DNA of 64,000 nt from RYN-230 sp963717125 (GTDB taxonomy: Bacteria > Actinomycetota > Actinomycetes > Streptosporangiales > Streptosporangiaceae): the NCBI GenBank assembly GCA_963717125.1, contig CAVQVG010000004.1, positions 294,132-358,131 on the forward strand, in the 5' to 3' direction. Of this stretch, positions 1 through 6,415 are shown piece after piece. Made by a program: the position numbers and the translations under genes. Within the stretch, counting starts at the first letter, position 1; every line of letters begins with the position of its first letter. Below the pieces are notes generated by a model. That model saw only the letters and a program-made list of their open reading frames with translations, did no database searches and was not told the origin of the DNA.

Positions 1-2
1 TG

Positions 3-509
3 TCCCGGACCACCGCGCAGGGCGTGTACGCGGCCGGCGACTGCACCGGGGTGCTGATGCTCGCGTCGGTGGCCGCCATGCAGGGCCGCATCGCCATGTG
101 GCACACGCTGGGCGAGGCGGTGCAGCCGATCCGGCTGGATCACGTGGCCGCGACCATCTTCACCGACCCGGAGATCGCCACGGTCGGGGTGACCGCGGCT
201 GCGGTCGAGTCGGGCGCGGTGGACGCGACCGCGGTCAAGCTGCCGCTGGCCACCAACGCGCGGGCCAAGATGCAGGGCTTCCGGGACGGCTTCGTCAAGC
301 TGTTCGCCCGCGCCGGCACCGGCATCGTGCTCGGCGGCGTGGTGGTCGCGCCCCGGGCCAGCGAGCTGATCCTGGCCGTCTCGCTGGCCGTGGAGCAGTC
401 GCTCACCGTAGACCAGATGGCGCACACGTTCGCCGTCTACCCCTCGCTGTCCGGCAGCCTGACCGAAGCGGCCCGCAAGCTCATGCGCCCATCCAGCGAC
501 ACCCTCTGA
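3..509 (+). CDS. lpdA: Flavoprotein disulfide reductase, C-terminal part (NAD(P)H quinone reductase, LpdA-like)
   Basis: The frame is open from the left edge, so only the last 168 residues or so are present. It begins just before the FAD-binding motif (YAAGDC) and continues through the dimerisation domain with RIAMWHTLGEAV and the TIFTDPEIATVGV segment. Classical lipoamide dehydrogenases carry a catalytic His-Glu pair (HAHPTLSE) near the end. Here the equivalent stretch reads FAVYPSLSGSLTEAAR and lacks that His. This is the hallmark of the mycobacterial LpdA/Rv3303c type, which reduces quinones with NAD(P)H instead of lipoamide. The assignment to that subgroup rests on this motif and overall resemblance; the N-terminal half lies outside the window. 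Confidence 0.85.
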   Translation, partial: SRTTAQGVYAAGDCTGVLMLASVAAMQGRIAMWHTLGEAVQPIRLDHVAATIFTDPEIATVGVTAAAVESGAVDATAVKLPLATNARAKMQGFRDGFVKLFARAGTGIVLGGVVVAPRASELILAVSLAVEQSLTVDQMAHTFAVYPSLSGSLTEAARKLMRPSSDTL

Positions 510-627
510 CCGGCCCGTGCCCGGAGGTGGGCCGTGTCTGGCGATGGCCCGCGAACTCAACATCGATCGCCGCAAAGGTGAGAAAGATCATCGACTCAGC
601 CGCATGAGCGCGAGCCCTCCGGCGCCC

Positions 628-652
628 GGTTCCCTTGGCGGGGAAGGGACCC
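628..652 (+). terminator. Weak hairpin downstream of the reductase gene
   Basis: TCCCTT (631-636) pairs with AAGGGA (644-649) around a 7-base loop, with two further G-C pairs at the base (628-629 with 651-652). There is no T run. It could end transcription of the reductase gene, but it is short. The rest of 510-701 shows no gene that I can support. Confidence 0.3.
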
Positions 653-701
653 TTACTGCCTGATGCCAGCAACCTCACCGCTCCGATACTTGGCGCAACT
701 T

Positions 702-735
702 CGAGCATAGTTGAGCATCGACAGATACGATGCTC
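702..735 (+). promoter_or_regulatory. Inverted repeat just upstream of the first regulatory module
   Basis: GAGCATCG (713-720) and CGATGCTC (728-735) form a perfect 8-bp inverted repeat with a 7-base spacer. A further GAGCAT at 703-708 is a direct copy of the left arm. The site ends about 8 bases before the ribosome-binding sequence (GGAGGATGG, 743-751) of the gene at 757. That placement suits an operator for the XRE repressor encoded in the same module. The binding protein is inferred. Confidence 0.45.
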
Positions 736-756
736 GCAATTTAGGAGGATGGAAGC

Positions 757-957
757 ATGCGACTGCGACTGCTCGGGACGGAATCAGGCCACACGGGCTG
801 CCCGGCGCTGTATGCGACCGACCGTGGCACGTACGTGGTGCAGGGCAAGCTCGTCACCGACGCATCGGCTGTCGCTGACCTGGTGGATGTGCGTGAGGAC
901 GAGTTCTATGTCGAGATTCCGCCGGGGCTTCTGCGTTTTGCGCAGGGTGGCGAGTGA
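757..957 (+). CDS. Small protein of the DUF6879/XRE regulatory module
   Basis: A 66-residue protein of unknown function. A good ribosome-binding sequence (GGAGGATGG) precedes the ATG by about 5-6 bases. No catalytic motif, membrane segment or signal peptide is visible. It resembles the protein starting at 61542: both open with a short beta-strand-like LxLLxxxxG segment, then GCPA or NCPA, a G-rich turn, VVQG or LFQG, V(L)TD, a variable stretch, and an acidic segment before a V-x-(I/L)-P motif. It is the first gene of a tightly packed set; its TGA overlaps the GTG of the DUF6879 gene by 4 bases (GTGA), so the two are probably translated in tandem. Confidence 0.75.
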   Translation: MRLRLLGTESGHTGCPALYATDRGTYVVQGKLVTDASAVADLVDVREDEFYVEIPPGLLRFAQGGE

Positions 958-1469
958 CCCGGCTTGTCAGCGGCCAGGCGTTCGCCGATTTCGTGGTCAG
1001 CTATGAGTACACGGCATTCCGTCTGGAGACCCGGGAACGATACAACGAGCGGGAGGAGCCCGAGCCGCTACGCCGGTTCCTAGCCGGTCGCCCGGGCTAT
1101 GCCTGGAATGAGGAGTGGGCCGCGATGTTGCGTCGGCGCACCGCGCTGGGGCAGCGGATGGCGCGGGTGCGGATCGTGGACGAGCCGCACAGCGATTACA
1201 CCCGGTTCGGATTGGATTTGGCGCGTATCAACGTGCCTGCTGGTGACGATATTCGTTACCTGCCGCGAGCGCAGGCCAAGGATCTCGACCTGCCCGGTCA
1301 TGACTACTGGCTCATCGATTCCTGCAAGGTGGGGATCTTGCGCTTCGCCGATGATGACGTGCTTCTCGGGGCCGAGATTGTCACCGATCCAGCCGTGGTG
1401 GTCCAGCACTGCTACTGGCGCGACGTGGCCTGGCGCTACGCCATCCCGTTCACGGAGTATGCCGGGTAG
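954..1469 (+). CDS. DUF6879 family protein
   Basis: A 171-residue protein recognised as DUF6879 by its order of motifs. An aromatic N-terminal helix (FADFVVSYEYTAFRLETRERY) is followed by a region ending in MARVRIVDEP, then SDYTRFGLDLARINVPAGDDIRYLPR, LDLPGHDYWLIDSCKVGILRF, and a C-terminal VVQHCYWRDVAWRYAIPF. The family has no established biochemical function; it is found next to XRE/DUF5753 regulators in Actinobacteria. The GTG start at 954 overlaps the previous stop, and its own stop at 1467-1469 directly touches the GTG start of the XRE gene. This implies co-expression and probably a joint role. A paralogue lies at 61759-62268. Confidence 0.8.
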   Translation: MTRLVSGQAFADFVVSYEYTAFRLETRERYNEREEPEPLRRFLAGRPGYAWNEEWAAMLRRRTALGQRMARVRIVDEPHSDYTRFGLDLARINVPAGDDIRYLPRAQAKDLDLPGHDYWLIDSCKVGILRFADDDVLLGAEIVTDPAVVVQHCYWRDVAWRYAIPFTEYAG

Positions 1470-2312
1470 GTGTCGAGCTTTCAGCGGGCGCGGGAAGCGC
1501 TTGGCCTCCGCCTCCGGGAGATACGCCGCGATGCGCGGCTCCCCGGCCGGCAGCTCGCAGCTGTTCACGGCTGGCATCCGAGCAAGATCTCCAAGATCGA
1601 GGGCGGGAAGCAGACCCCCTCAGAGGCCGACATCGAGGCCTGGGCGCAGGCCTGCGGCCAGCCTGAGCTGGTCGGCGAACTCATCGCCTGCCTGCGCACG
1701 CTGGAGGGCCAGTACGTCGAGTTCCGGCGGATGTTCCGGGCCGGCCAGCGGGCGAACCAGGAAGCCATCGCGGAAGTCGAGGGCGAGAGCGAGTCCATCC
1801 GCAACTTCGAATGCGTCTTTGTCCCGGGACTGCTCCAGACACCGGAATACGCCCGCTACCGACTAGCCGAGAGCCTGGAGGACATCGGTGCCGCCGACGA
1901 CATAGACGAGGCCGTCGCAGCCAGAATGCAGCGACAGCAGATCCTGTATCGCACTGGCAAGCGATTCCACTTCGTCATCACCGAGGCAGTGCTCCGCTAC
2001 CGGCTGTGCCCGCCCGAGGTGCTGGCGGGCCAGCTCGACCGGCTTGTGGCCCTGGCCACCCTGACGACCATCAGGTTCGGCGTTATCCCGTTCGAGCAGC
2101 AGTTGCCGGTTGCGCCGGTCCACGGCTTCTATGTCTACGATCAACGTGTTGTGCAGATCGAGCATCTGACCGCCGAACTCAAGCTGACCCAGCCATCTGA
2201 GATCACGGCCTACACGAGGTTCTTCGACCGGCTTGCCGAGGTGGCCCGCTACGGACCCGGGGCACGGGCACTGATCACGCGAGCACTTGCCGACCTGATG
2301 GCCACTTCCTAG
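1470..2312 (+). CDS. XRE-family regulator with DUF5753-type C-terminal domain
   Basis: A 280-residue DNA-binding protein. Residues of about 5-65 form a Cro/CI-type helix-turn-helix (RLREIRRDARLPGRQLA, then HPSKISKIEGGKQTPSEADI). From about residue 100 onward comes the DUF5753 effector-like domain, marked by VFVPGLLQTPEYAR, ARMQRQQILY, FHFVITEAVLRYRL and RFGVIPF. Such proteins (WhiJ/BldB-associated family) usually pair with DUF397 or other small partners and control development or secondary metabolism in Streptomyces. The GTG start directly follows the DUF6879 stop. It probably autoregulates through the inverted repeat at 713-735, which is an inference. The protein at 62304-63155 is a paralogue. 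Confidence 0.88.
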   Translation: MSSFQRAREALGLRLREIRRDARLPGRQLAAVHGWHPSKISKIEGGKQTPSEADIEAWAQACGQPELVGELIACLRTLEGQYVEFRRMFRAGQRANQEAIAEVEGESESIRNFECVFVPGLLQTPEYARYRLAESLEDIGAADDIDEAVAARMQRQQILYRTGKRFHFVITEAVLRYRLCPPEVLAGQLDRLVALATLTTIRFGVIPFEQQLPVAPVHGFYVYDQRVVQIEHLTAELKLTQPSEITAYTRFFDRLAEVARYGPGARALITRALADLMATS

Positions 2313-2373
2313 CCAGCGTTTGGCCGGGTCATCCCTGCGTGCCGCTTCTCGGGTCATGTCGGCTCAGATGCAC

Positions 2374-2414
2374 GAGCTTGCTCAATGGTGATCTTGAAGC
2401 CACTTTCTGAGCAA
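2374..2414 (+). promoter_or_regulatory. Paired TTGCTCA/TGAGCAA half-sites before the radical-SAM operon
   Basis: TTGCTCA at 2378-2384 and TGAGCAA at 2408-2414 are inverted copies exactly 30 bases apart, about three helical turns. The left copy is part of a small palindrome, GAGCTTGCTC (2374-2383). The same 7-mers appear fused as a 15-bp palindrome at 59253-59267 before another XRE gene. The element lies in the 195-base gap between the XRE gene and the operon starting at 2508, so it may control that operon. Confidence 0.42.
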
Positions 2415-2507
2415 TTTCAAGCACATTGCTTCGATCCCTGAGCGTTGTATCCGTACCGTCACCGCTGAGATGGCCACACCGTTCTTGGCAATGGCAGGAG
2501 GCTCCAG

Positions 2508-3662
2508 GTGACGACAGCCGTGCAGATTCTGACTCCCGAGCAGGTCCAGGCACTGCCACCTCGGGCGCGGGAGGTGGTGGAGTACCGCAAATCGGGGCTG
2601 AGCCTCAACCACATCCAGGGCTGTCCGCTGGACTGTGCCTACTGCATCCGCCATACCTACGGACTATGGGACCAGCGGCAGCCACGGGCGCTGCTCAGCG
2701 ACGGGGAGGCCGTGGGGCAACTCGTCGGCCATCGCTACTTCACGCCTCATGTCACCCCGCTGCAACTGTTCAACCGGGCCACTGACCCGTTCCTCCCCCG
2801 GGTGAAGCAGCACACCTTCGCCGTCGTGACGGACCTCGACCAGCGCGGCCTGCGCAATCACTTGCTGATCATCACCCGCTGCCGAGTCACCGATAGCGAC
2901 TGCGAGCAGCTCGCCGGGACTCGGCATCTGCGGCTGACCCTGCTGTTCACTTTCTCCGGCATCGGGGACCGCAGGATGGAGCCCTACCCATCGAGCGTGG
3001 CCGCCGAGTCGCTCAAGACCGCCAGTCGGTACGCGCCGCGCCGCTACCGGACCGTGCTGTATTGGAGGCCCTTGGTGCCGGGCCTGAATGATTCACCGGA
3101 GCACCTCGCGCAGGCGGCCAGGCTGTCCAGAAGCGCCGACGCCACGGTGTTCACCGGGCTGTTCCTCCGCGAGGAGATCGCCGCCTACTACCGGGCACAC
3201 GACTTGCCCCTGCCATACGACGTGACAGCCCGCCGGAAGATCATGCCCCGGGCCGCCGAGCGGCGTGTCCTGGGCGCGTTCCGCACGCATGCAGGCGGTC
3301 CGCTGTTCCGCAAGACGAGCTGCGCGGTCTCGTATGCTCACGGCCTGCCCGACTACAACGGCCACGTCGGTATCCGGGAACTGTGCGACATCTGCCCATT
3401 ACCCCAGCTTGCCCTCTGCGAGAAGGCGCATCGGGTACCCACGCCGTCCAAGCTCGCCGCAGTCACTAGCGCCCTGCCTGAGCTGGGAGAGTTGCAAGTC
3501 ATGGGCATCACCCCACGGTCCATGGTCGTCAGCGGCCTGGCCAGTGAGCAGCCGCGCTACTACCTCCAGCACGCGCTCGGCTTTCAGGTGCACGATGCAG
3601 CTCACCCGCACCGGGCCGGGCGCCACGGCCGCGCTGAGATCGGCTGGGAGGAACAGCCATGA
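2508..3662 (+). CDS. Radical SAM protein, SplB-like (COG1533 group)
   Basis: A 384-residue protein with the radical-SAM cluster motif C39-x3-C43-x2-C46 (GCPLDCAYC), which would hold a [4Fe-4S] cluster and cleave S-adenosylmethionine. Several later segments fit the spore-photoproduct-lyase/SplB group: NRATDPFLP, the strand NHLLIITRCRVTDSDCEQLA, MEPYPSS and WRPLVPGLNDS. A second Cys set near the C-terminus (C272, C293, C296, C304) may bind another metal or cluster. The GTG start follows a clear GGCAGGAGG. The stop overlaps the ATG of the exonuclease gene by 4 bases. The substrate is unknown; nucleic acid or a nucleotide is suggested by the family and by the two downstream genes. Confidence 0.8.
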   Translation: MTTAVQILTPEQVQALPPRAREVVEYRKSGLSLNHIQGCPLDCAYCIRHTYGLWDQRQPRALLSDGEAVGQLVGHRYFTPHVTPLQLFNRATDPFLPRVKQHTFAVVTDLDQRGLRNHLLIITRCRVTDSDCEQLAGTRHLRLTLLFTFSGIGDRRMEPYPSSVAAESLKTASRYAPRRYRTVLYWRPLVPGLNDSPEHLAQAARLSRSADATVFTGLFLREEIAAYYRAHDLPLPYDVTARRKIMPRAAERRVLGAFRTHAGGPLFRKTSCAVSYAHGLPDYNGHVGIRELCDICPLPQLALCEKAHRVPTPSKLAAVTSALPELGELQVMGITPRSMVVSGLASEQPRYYLQHALGFQVHDAAHPHRAGRHGRAEIGWEEQP

Positions 3663-4240
3663 CCGACTGGACCGAGCACCGCTATGCCGTCATCGACGTC
3701 GAGGGCAATGGCCAGCAGCCGCCCGACTTGGTCGAACTAGGCGTCGTGCCGATTGAGGCGGGAAAGATCGGTGAGCCGGTCACCTGGCTGTGCAGGCCGG
3801 AGCGGCCCATTGCGCCGCTGGCGCGGCGTATCCACGGCATCCGGAACGTGATGGTCGCCGCGGCGCCACCATTCGCGGAGGTGGAGCCAGACGTCCGGGC
3901 ACACCTGGACGGCGCTGTGCTGGTAGCTCATAACGCCGGTGTCGATATGGGCGTCCTGCGCCGGAAGATGCCGGACTTCGCCCCTGCCGGGGTGTTGGAC
4001 ACCTTGAAACTGTCCCGCCGGCTCCTGCCTGGCCAGGCGAGCCATCGGCTCGGCGCGCTGGCCGGGGCTCTGGAGCTGGATCGCGGACTGCCGGACGGCC
4101 TGCACGCCCACCGGGCCGGCGACGACGTGCTGGTCACCGCCCGCCTGTTCATCTACCTGGCCAGTGAGGCCGGGGGCGCGCCGATGTCCTTTGCCGAACT
4201 GTGCAACGGACCGGGAGGCGAAGACAATGCCCTCTTCTGA
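3659..4240 (+). CDS. DEDDh-type 3'-5' exonuclease (DnaQ-like)
   Basis: A 193-residue protein with the exonuclease motifs in order: Exo I VIDVEGNG (D13, E15), Exo II AHNAGVDMGVL, and Exo III HAHRAGDDVLVTARL with the His-x4-Asp spacing of the DEDDh class. The domain fills nearly the whole protein, as in epsilon-like or RNase T-like exonucleases, which remove nucleotides from 3' ends of DNA or RNA using two metal ions. Its ATG overlaps the radical-SAM stop (ATGA) and its last 14 bases overlap the kinase gene, so the three are likely translated together. The substrate cannot be told from sequence. Confidence 0.85.
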   Translation: MTDWTEHRYAVIDVEGNGQQPPDLVELGVVPIEAGKIGEPVTWLCRPERPIAPLARRIHGIRNVMVAAAPPFAEVEPDVRAHLDGAVLVAHNAGVDMGVLRRKMPDFAPAGVLDTLKLSRRLLPGQASHRLGALAGALELDRGLPDGLHAHRAGDDVLVTARLFIYLASEAGGAPMSFAELCNGPGGEDNALF

Positions 4241-4868
4241 CGGCCTGTTCATCTCGGTTGACGGGCCATCAGGCGTCGGCAAGACCACAACAGTCCGCGC
4301 CCTCGCTGAGCTCCTTAGGGATGAGGGACGGGTAGTCCACGCCACCGCCGAACCATCCGAAGGACCGATCGGCAAGCTGGCCCGTGAACTCACCGAGACG
4401 ATGCACGGAATCACCCTCGCCTGCCTGTACGCCGCCGACCGCTACCACCACCTGACGAGCGAAGTGCTCCCTCACGTGAACGCGGGCGAAGTCGTCATTA
4501 CCGATAGGTATATTCCGTCCGCCCTGGTAATGCAGCAACTGGATGGGGTTGACCCCGACTATCTCTGGCGGATCAACGTCAGAGCCAGCAGACCGCATCT
4601 AACAGTCATTCTTGACGCCGACCCGACCGTGGTCGCCCAGCGGCTCCGGGATAGAGGGCCGCACAACAGGCTCCAGAAATTACCTTCCTCGGCCAACATC
4701 GAGTGGCATCACTACCGGGAGGCCTGCCAGCGCATCACCGACGCCGGATGGGCGATCCAACGAATCGACTGCTCTGAAACCACCGTGGCGGAGGTCGCCT
4801 ATCTGGTACGACGGCGGTTGCGGGAGCTAGAAGCCGGCTCCGGGATTGGTAGTGCCGCATGCTCCTAA
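4227..4868 (+). CDS. Thymidylate-kinase-like nucleoside monophosphate kinase
   Basis: A 213-residue P-loop kinase. GPSGVGKTT (residues 13-21) is the Walker A loop. VVITDRYIPSALVMQ carries the DRY motif of dTMP kinases, and QRLRDRGPHNRLQ matches the arginine-bearing LID region. These enzymes phosphorylate dTMP (or a related NMP) with ATP. The ATG at 4227 is preceded by GGGAGGCG and is preferred over an in-frame ATG at 4164, which lies deep inside the exonuclease gene and adds residues without homology. Placement as third gene after a radical-SAM protein and an exonuclease suggests a dedicated role with a modified nucleotide instead of housekeeping dTTP synthesis. That is inference. Confidence 0.78.
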   Translation: MPSSDGLFISVDGPSGVGKTTTVRALAELLRDEGRVVHATAEPSEGPIGKLARELTETMHGITLACLYAADRYHHLTSEVLPHVNAGEVVITDRYIPSALVMQQLDGVDPDYLWRINVRASRPHLTVILDADPTVVAQRLRDRGPHNRLQKLPSSANIEWHHYREACQRITDAGWAIQRIDCSETTVAEVAYLVRRRLRELEAGSGIGSAACS

Positions 4869-4885
4869 CAGAAAGAGATTCCGCC

Positions 4886-5047
4886 ATGCGGCCGGACTGC
4901 TTCACACCCGAGCTGATGTGGCACCTGGCCGCGGCAACGCGCGAATTAGGTCGGGATAGAGGCGATCAGGGCCGTTGTGTCTTCTTTGGCGAGCCATTTC
5001 CTTGTCCCTGGGCCTATCTTGCTGCCTCCGTGCTGGAGGCGGTGTAA
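4886..5047 (+). CDS. Small hypothetical protein
   Basis: About 53 residues, with an ATG at 4886 preceded by AGAAAGAG. An alternative ATG at 4859 overlaps the kinase stop and would give 62 residues. The protein has a helical N-terminus (ELMWHLAAATRELG) and a Cys/Phe-rich middle (GRCVFFGEPFPCPWAYLAASV). No family is recognised. It sits in the same direction 17 bases after the kinase gene and 6 bases before the ATP-binding protein, so it probably belongs to the same transcript. It may be real or a chance frame. Confidence 0.45.
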   Translation: MRPDCFTPELMWHLAAATRELGRDRGDQGRCVFFGEPFPCPWAYLAASVLEAV

Positions 5048-5053
5048 GCGCCG

Positions 5054-5611
5054 ATGGGCATTCCCACGAGCGGCGGGCCTGGGTACTACGCACGTCCGGA
5101 TCGCGACCGAGCGCCAGCCCGCTTGGTTCCTGCGCCTGTCCCGCCTTCCCCATCTGTGGGCCAGTCGCAAACGGCCACGGCAGCCATCTGGCCGCTGCAC
5201 AGCTACCTTGAGCTGGGTGCCCTACCCACCGCGCCCGGATGTGCCCGGAGCCACGCCCGGCTGCTTGTCGCGGAATGGGGACAAGCCGGGCTGGCTGACA
5301 CAGTGGAACTGGTGGTCAGCGAATTGGTCACCAACGGCGTCCGGGCCTCCGTCCGTGTCACTGGCAGCTGGTTCGAGGGGAGATGGGCAGCGGGCGTCCC
5401 TCCTGTCCGCGTGTGGCTCCAGAGCGACAATCAGAAGGTCCTGATCAAGGTTTGGGACGGCAACGACCGAATGCCCGAACCAAGGGTTCCCGATTATGAG
5501 TCCGAAGGTGGACGAGGGCTCGCCGTGATCGAGGCCCTATGTAGAGACTGGGGCGCGTTCCGGCCAGAACAATCGACCGGAAAGGTGATATGGGCAGTCG
5601 CACTTGAGTAG
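5054..5611 (+). CDS. RsbW-like ATP-binding protein (HATPase_c_2)
   Basis: A 185-residue GHKL-type ATPase of the anti-sigma-factor (RsbW/SpoIIAB-like) family that is very abundant in Streptomyces and relatives. Residues of about 20-60 are a low-complexity N-terminal extension. The N box is ELVVSELVTNGV, the G1 box is IKVWDGNDRMPEP, and the G2-like box is GGRGLAVIEAL, followed by the terminal strand TGKVIWAVALE. Such proteins bind or phosphorylate anti-sigma antagonists, or act in orphan switches near XRE/DUF397 genes, as here. The stop overlaps the next open frame. Confidence 0.82.
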   Translation: MGIPTSGGPGYYARPDRDRAPARLVPAPVPPSPSVGQSQTATAAIWPLHSYLELGALPTAPGCARSHARLLVAEWGQAGLADTVELVVSELVTNGVRASVRVTGSWFEGRWAAGVPPVRVWLQSDNQKVLIKVWDGNDRMPEPRVPDYESEGGRGLAVIEALCRDWGAFRPEQSTGKVIWAVALE

Positions 5612-6108
5612 TGCAAGCATCGCCAGTAGTGCGAACATCCTTCTTGCTCGGCTGTAGGTCCCATGTGGGTTTGATCTCAGTTGGGACTTTCCCCTGCCCC
5701 CTGGATCGGATGATGCGCCAGGAAGAGATGACCGGAGAAGACGCGCCCAAGATGTGGGTCGTGCTGAACGAGGGAGCGCTGCGCCGCCAGGTAGGCGGCC
5801 GGGCGACCATGCACGGGCAGTTGACTCATCTGCTGGACCTATCGCGGTCCAACAAGGTCGTGATCCAGGTGCTGACGTACGCGGCCGGGGCGCATCCAGC
5901 CATGGATGGAGCCTTTGAGATCCTCCGGTTCCCAGATGCCGCCGATCCTGACGTCGTCTACGTCCAGTACCGCGGAGGTAGCATCTACCTGGAGGATTCA
6001 GCCGACGTTGACGCCTACGCGGAGTTGTTCGACCATCTGCGAGCCCGGGCGCTCGGCCCGGACGAGTCACGTGCCCTCATCACCCGCCTGGCCGACGAAA
6101 CCTCCTGA
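5611..6108 (+). pseudogene. DUF5753 remnant: XRE regulator lacking its helix-turn-helix
   Basis: The open frame from about 5701 encodes only the second half of a DUF5753 domain: RQEEMTGEDAPKMWVVLNEGALRRQVGG, then VVIQVLTYAAGAHPAMDGAFEILRF, and an end in LITRLADE. An intact homologue in this window (59310-60167) has about 170 residues before this point, including the DNA-binding domain; here they are replaced by unrelated sequence directly after the ATPase gene. The frame is open and ends at the expected place just before a DUF397 gene. It is either a truncated relic or a headless effector domain. The nominal GTG at 5611 adds residues with no resemblance to the family. Confidence 0.7.
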
Positions 6109-6128
6109 CATCGGTATGGAGGAACGTA

Positions 6129-6359
6129 GTGCCCACGATGGATCTGTCGCACGTCACCTGGCGCAAGAGCCGCCGCAGCACGCAGAACGGCAGCTGCGTG
6201 GAAGTCGGCAACGTCCCGGCCGGCGACGCAAGCTCCCCGGCCTCGGTCGCGGTACGTGACTCCAAGAACCCGGGCGGCCCGGTGCTCACTGTCAGCCGCA
6301 CCGAAAGGCACGCGTTCACCAGCCGGATCAAGCGGTGGGAGTTCGACCTCCCCCAGTAG
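6129..6359 (+). CDS. DUF397 domain protein
   Basis: A 76-residue protein that is almost entirely one DUF397 domain: WRKSRRSTQNGSCVEV, then VAVRDSKNPGGPVLTVSR and a terminal W-x-F-D segment. DUF397 proteins are small partners of XRE/DUF5753 regulators in Streptomyces. The GTG at 6129 follows GGAGGAAC; an ATG at 6138 is an alternative start. The regulator normally encoded just upstream is reduced to its C-terminal half here, so this DUF397 protein may be orphaned or serve another regulator. Confidence 0.85.
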   Translation: MPTMDLSHVTWRKSRRSTQNGSCVEVGNVPAGDASSPASVAVRDSKNPGGPVLTVSRTERHAFTSRIKRWEFDLPQ

Positions 6360-6415
6360 AACGGCGCGTTCGATCTGGGCTGACCCGAAATGCCTGTCGG
6401 TGACCTTGGCAGCTC

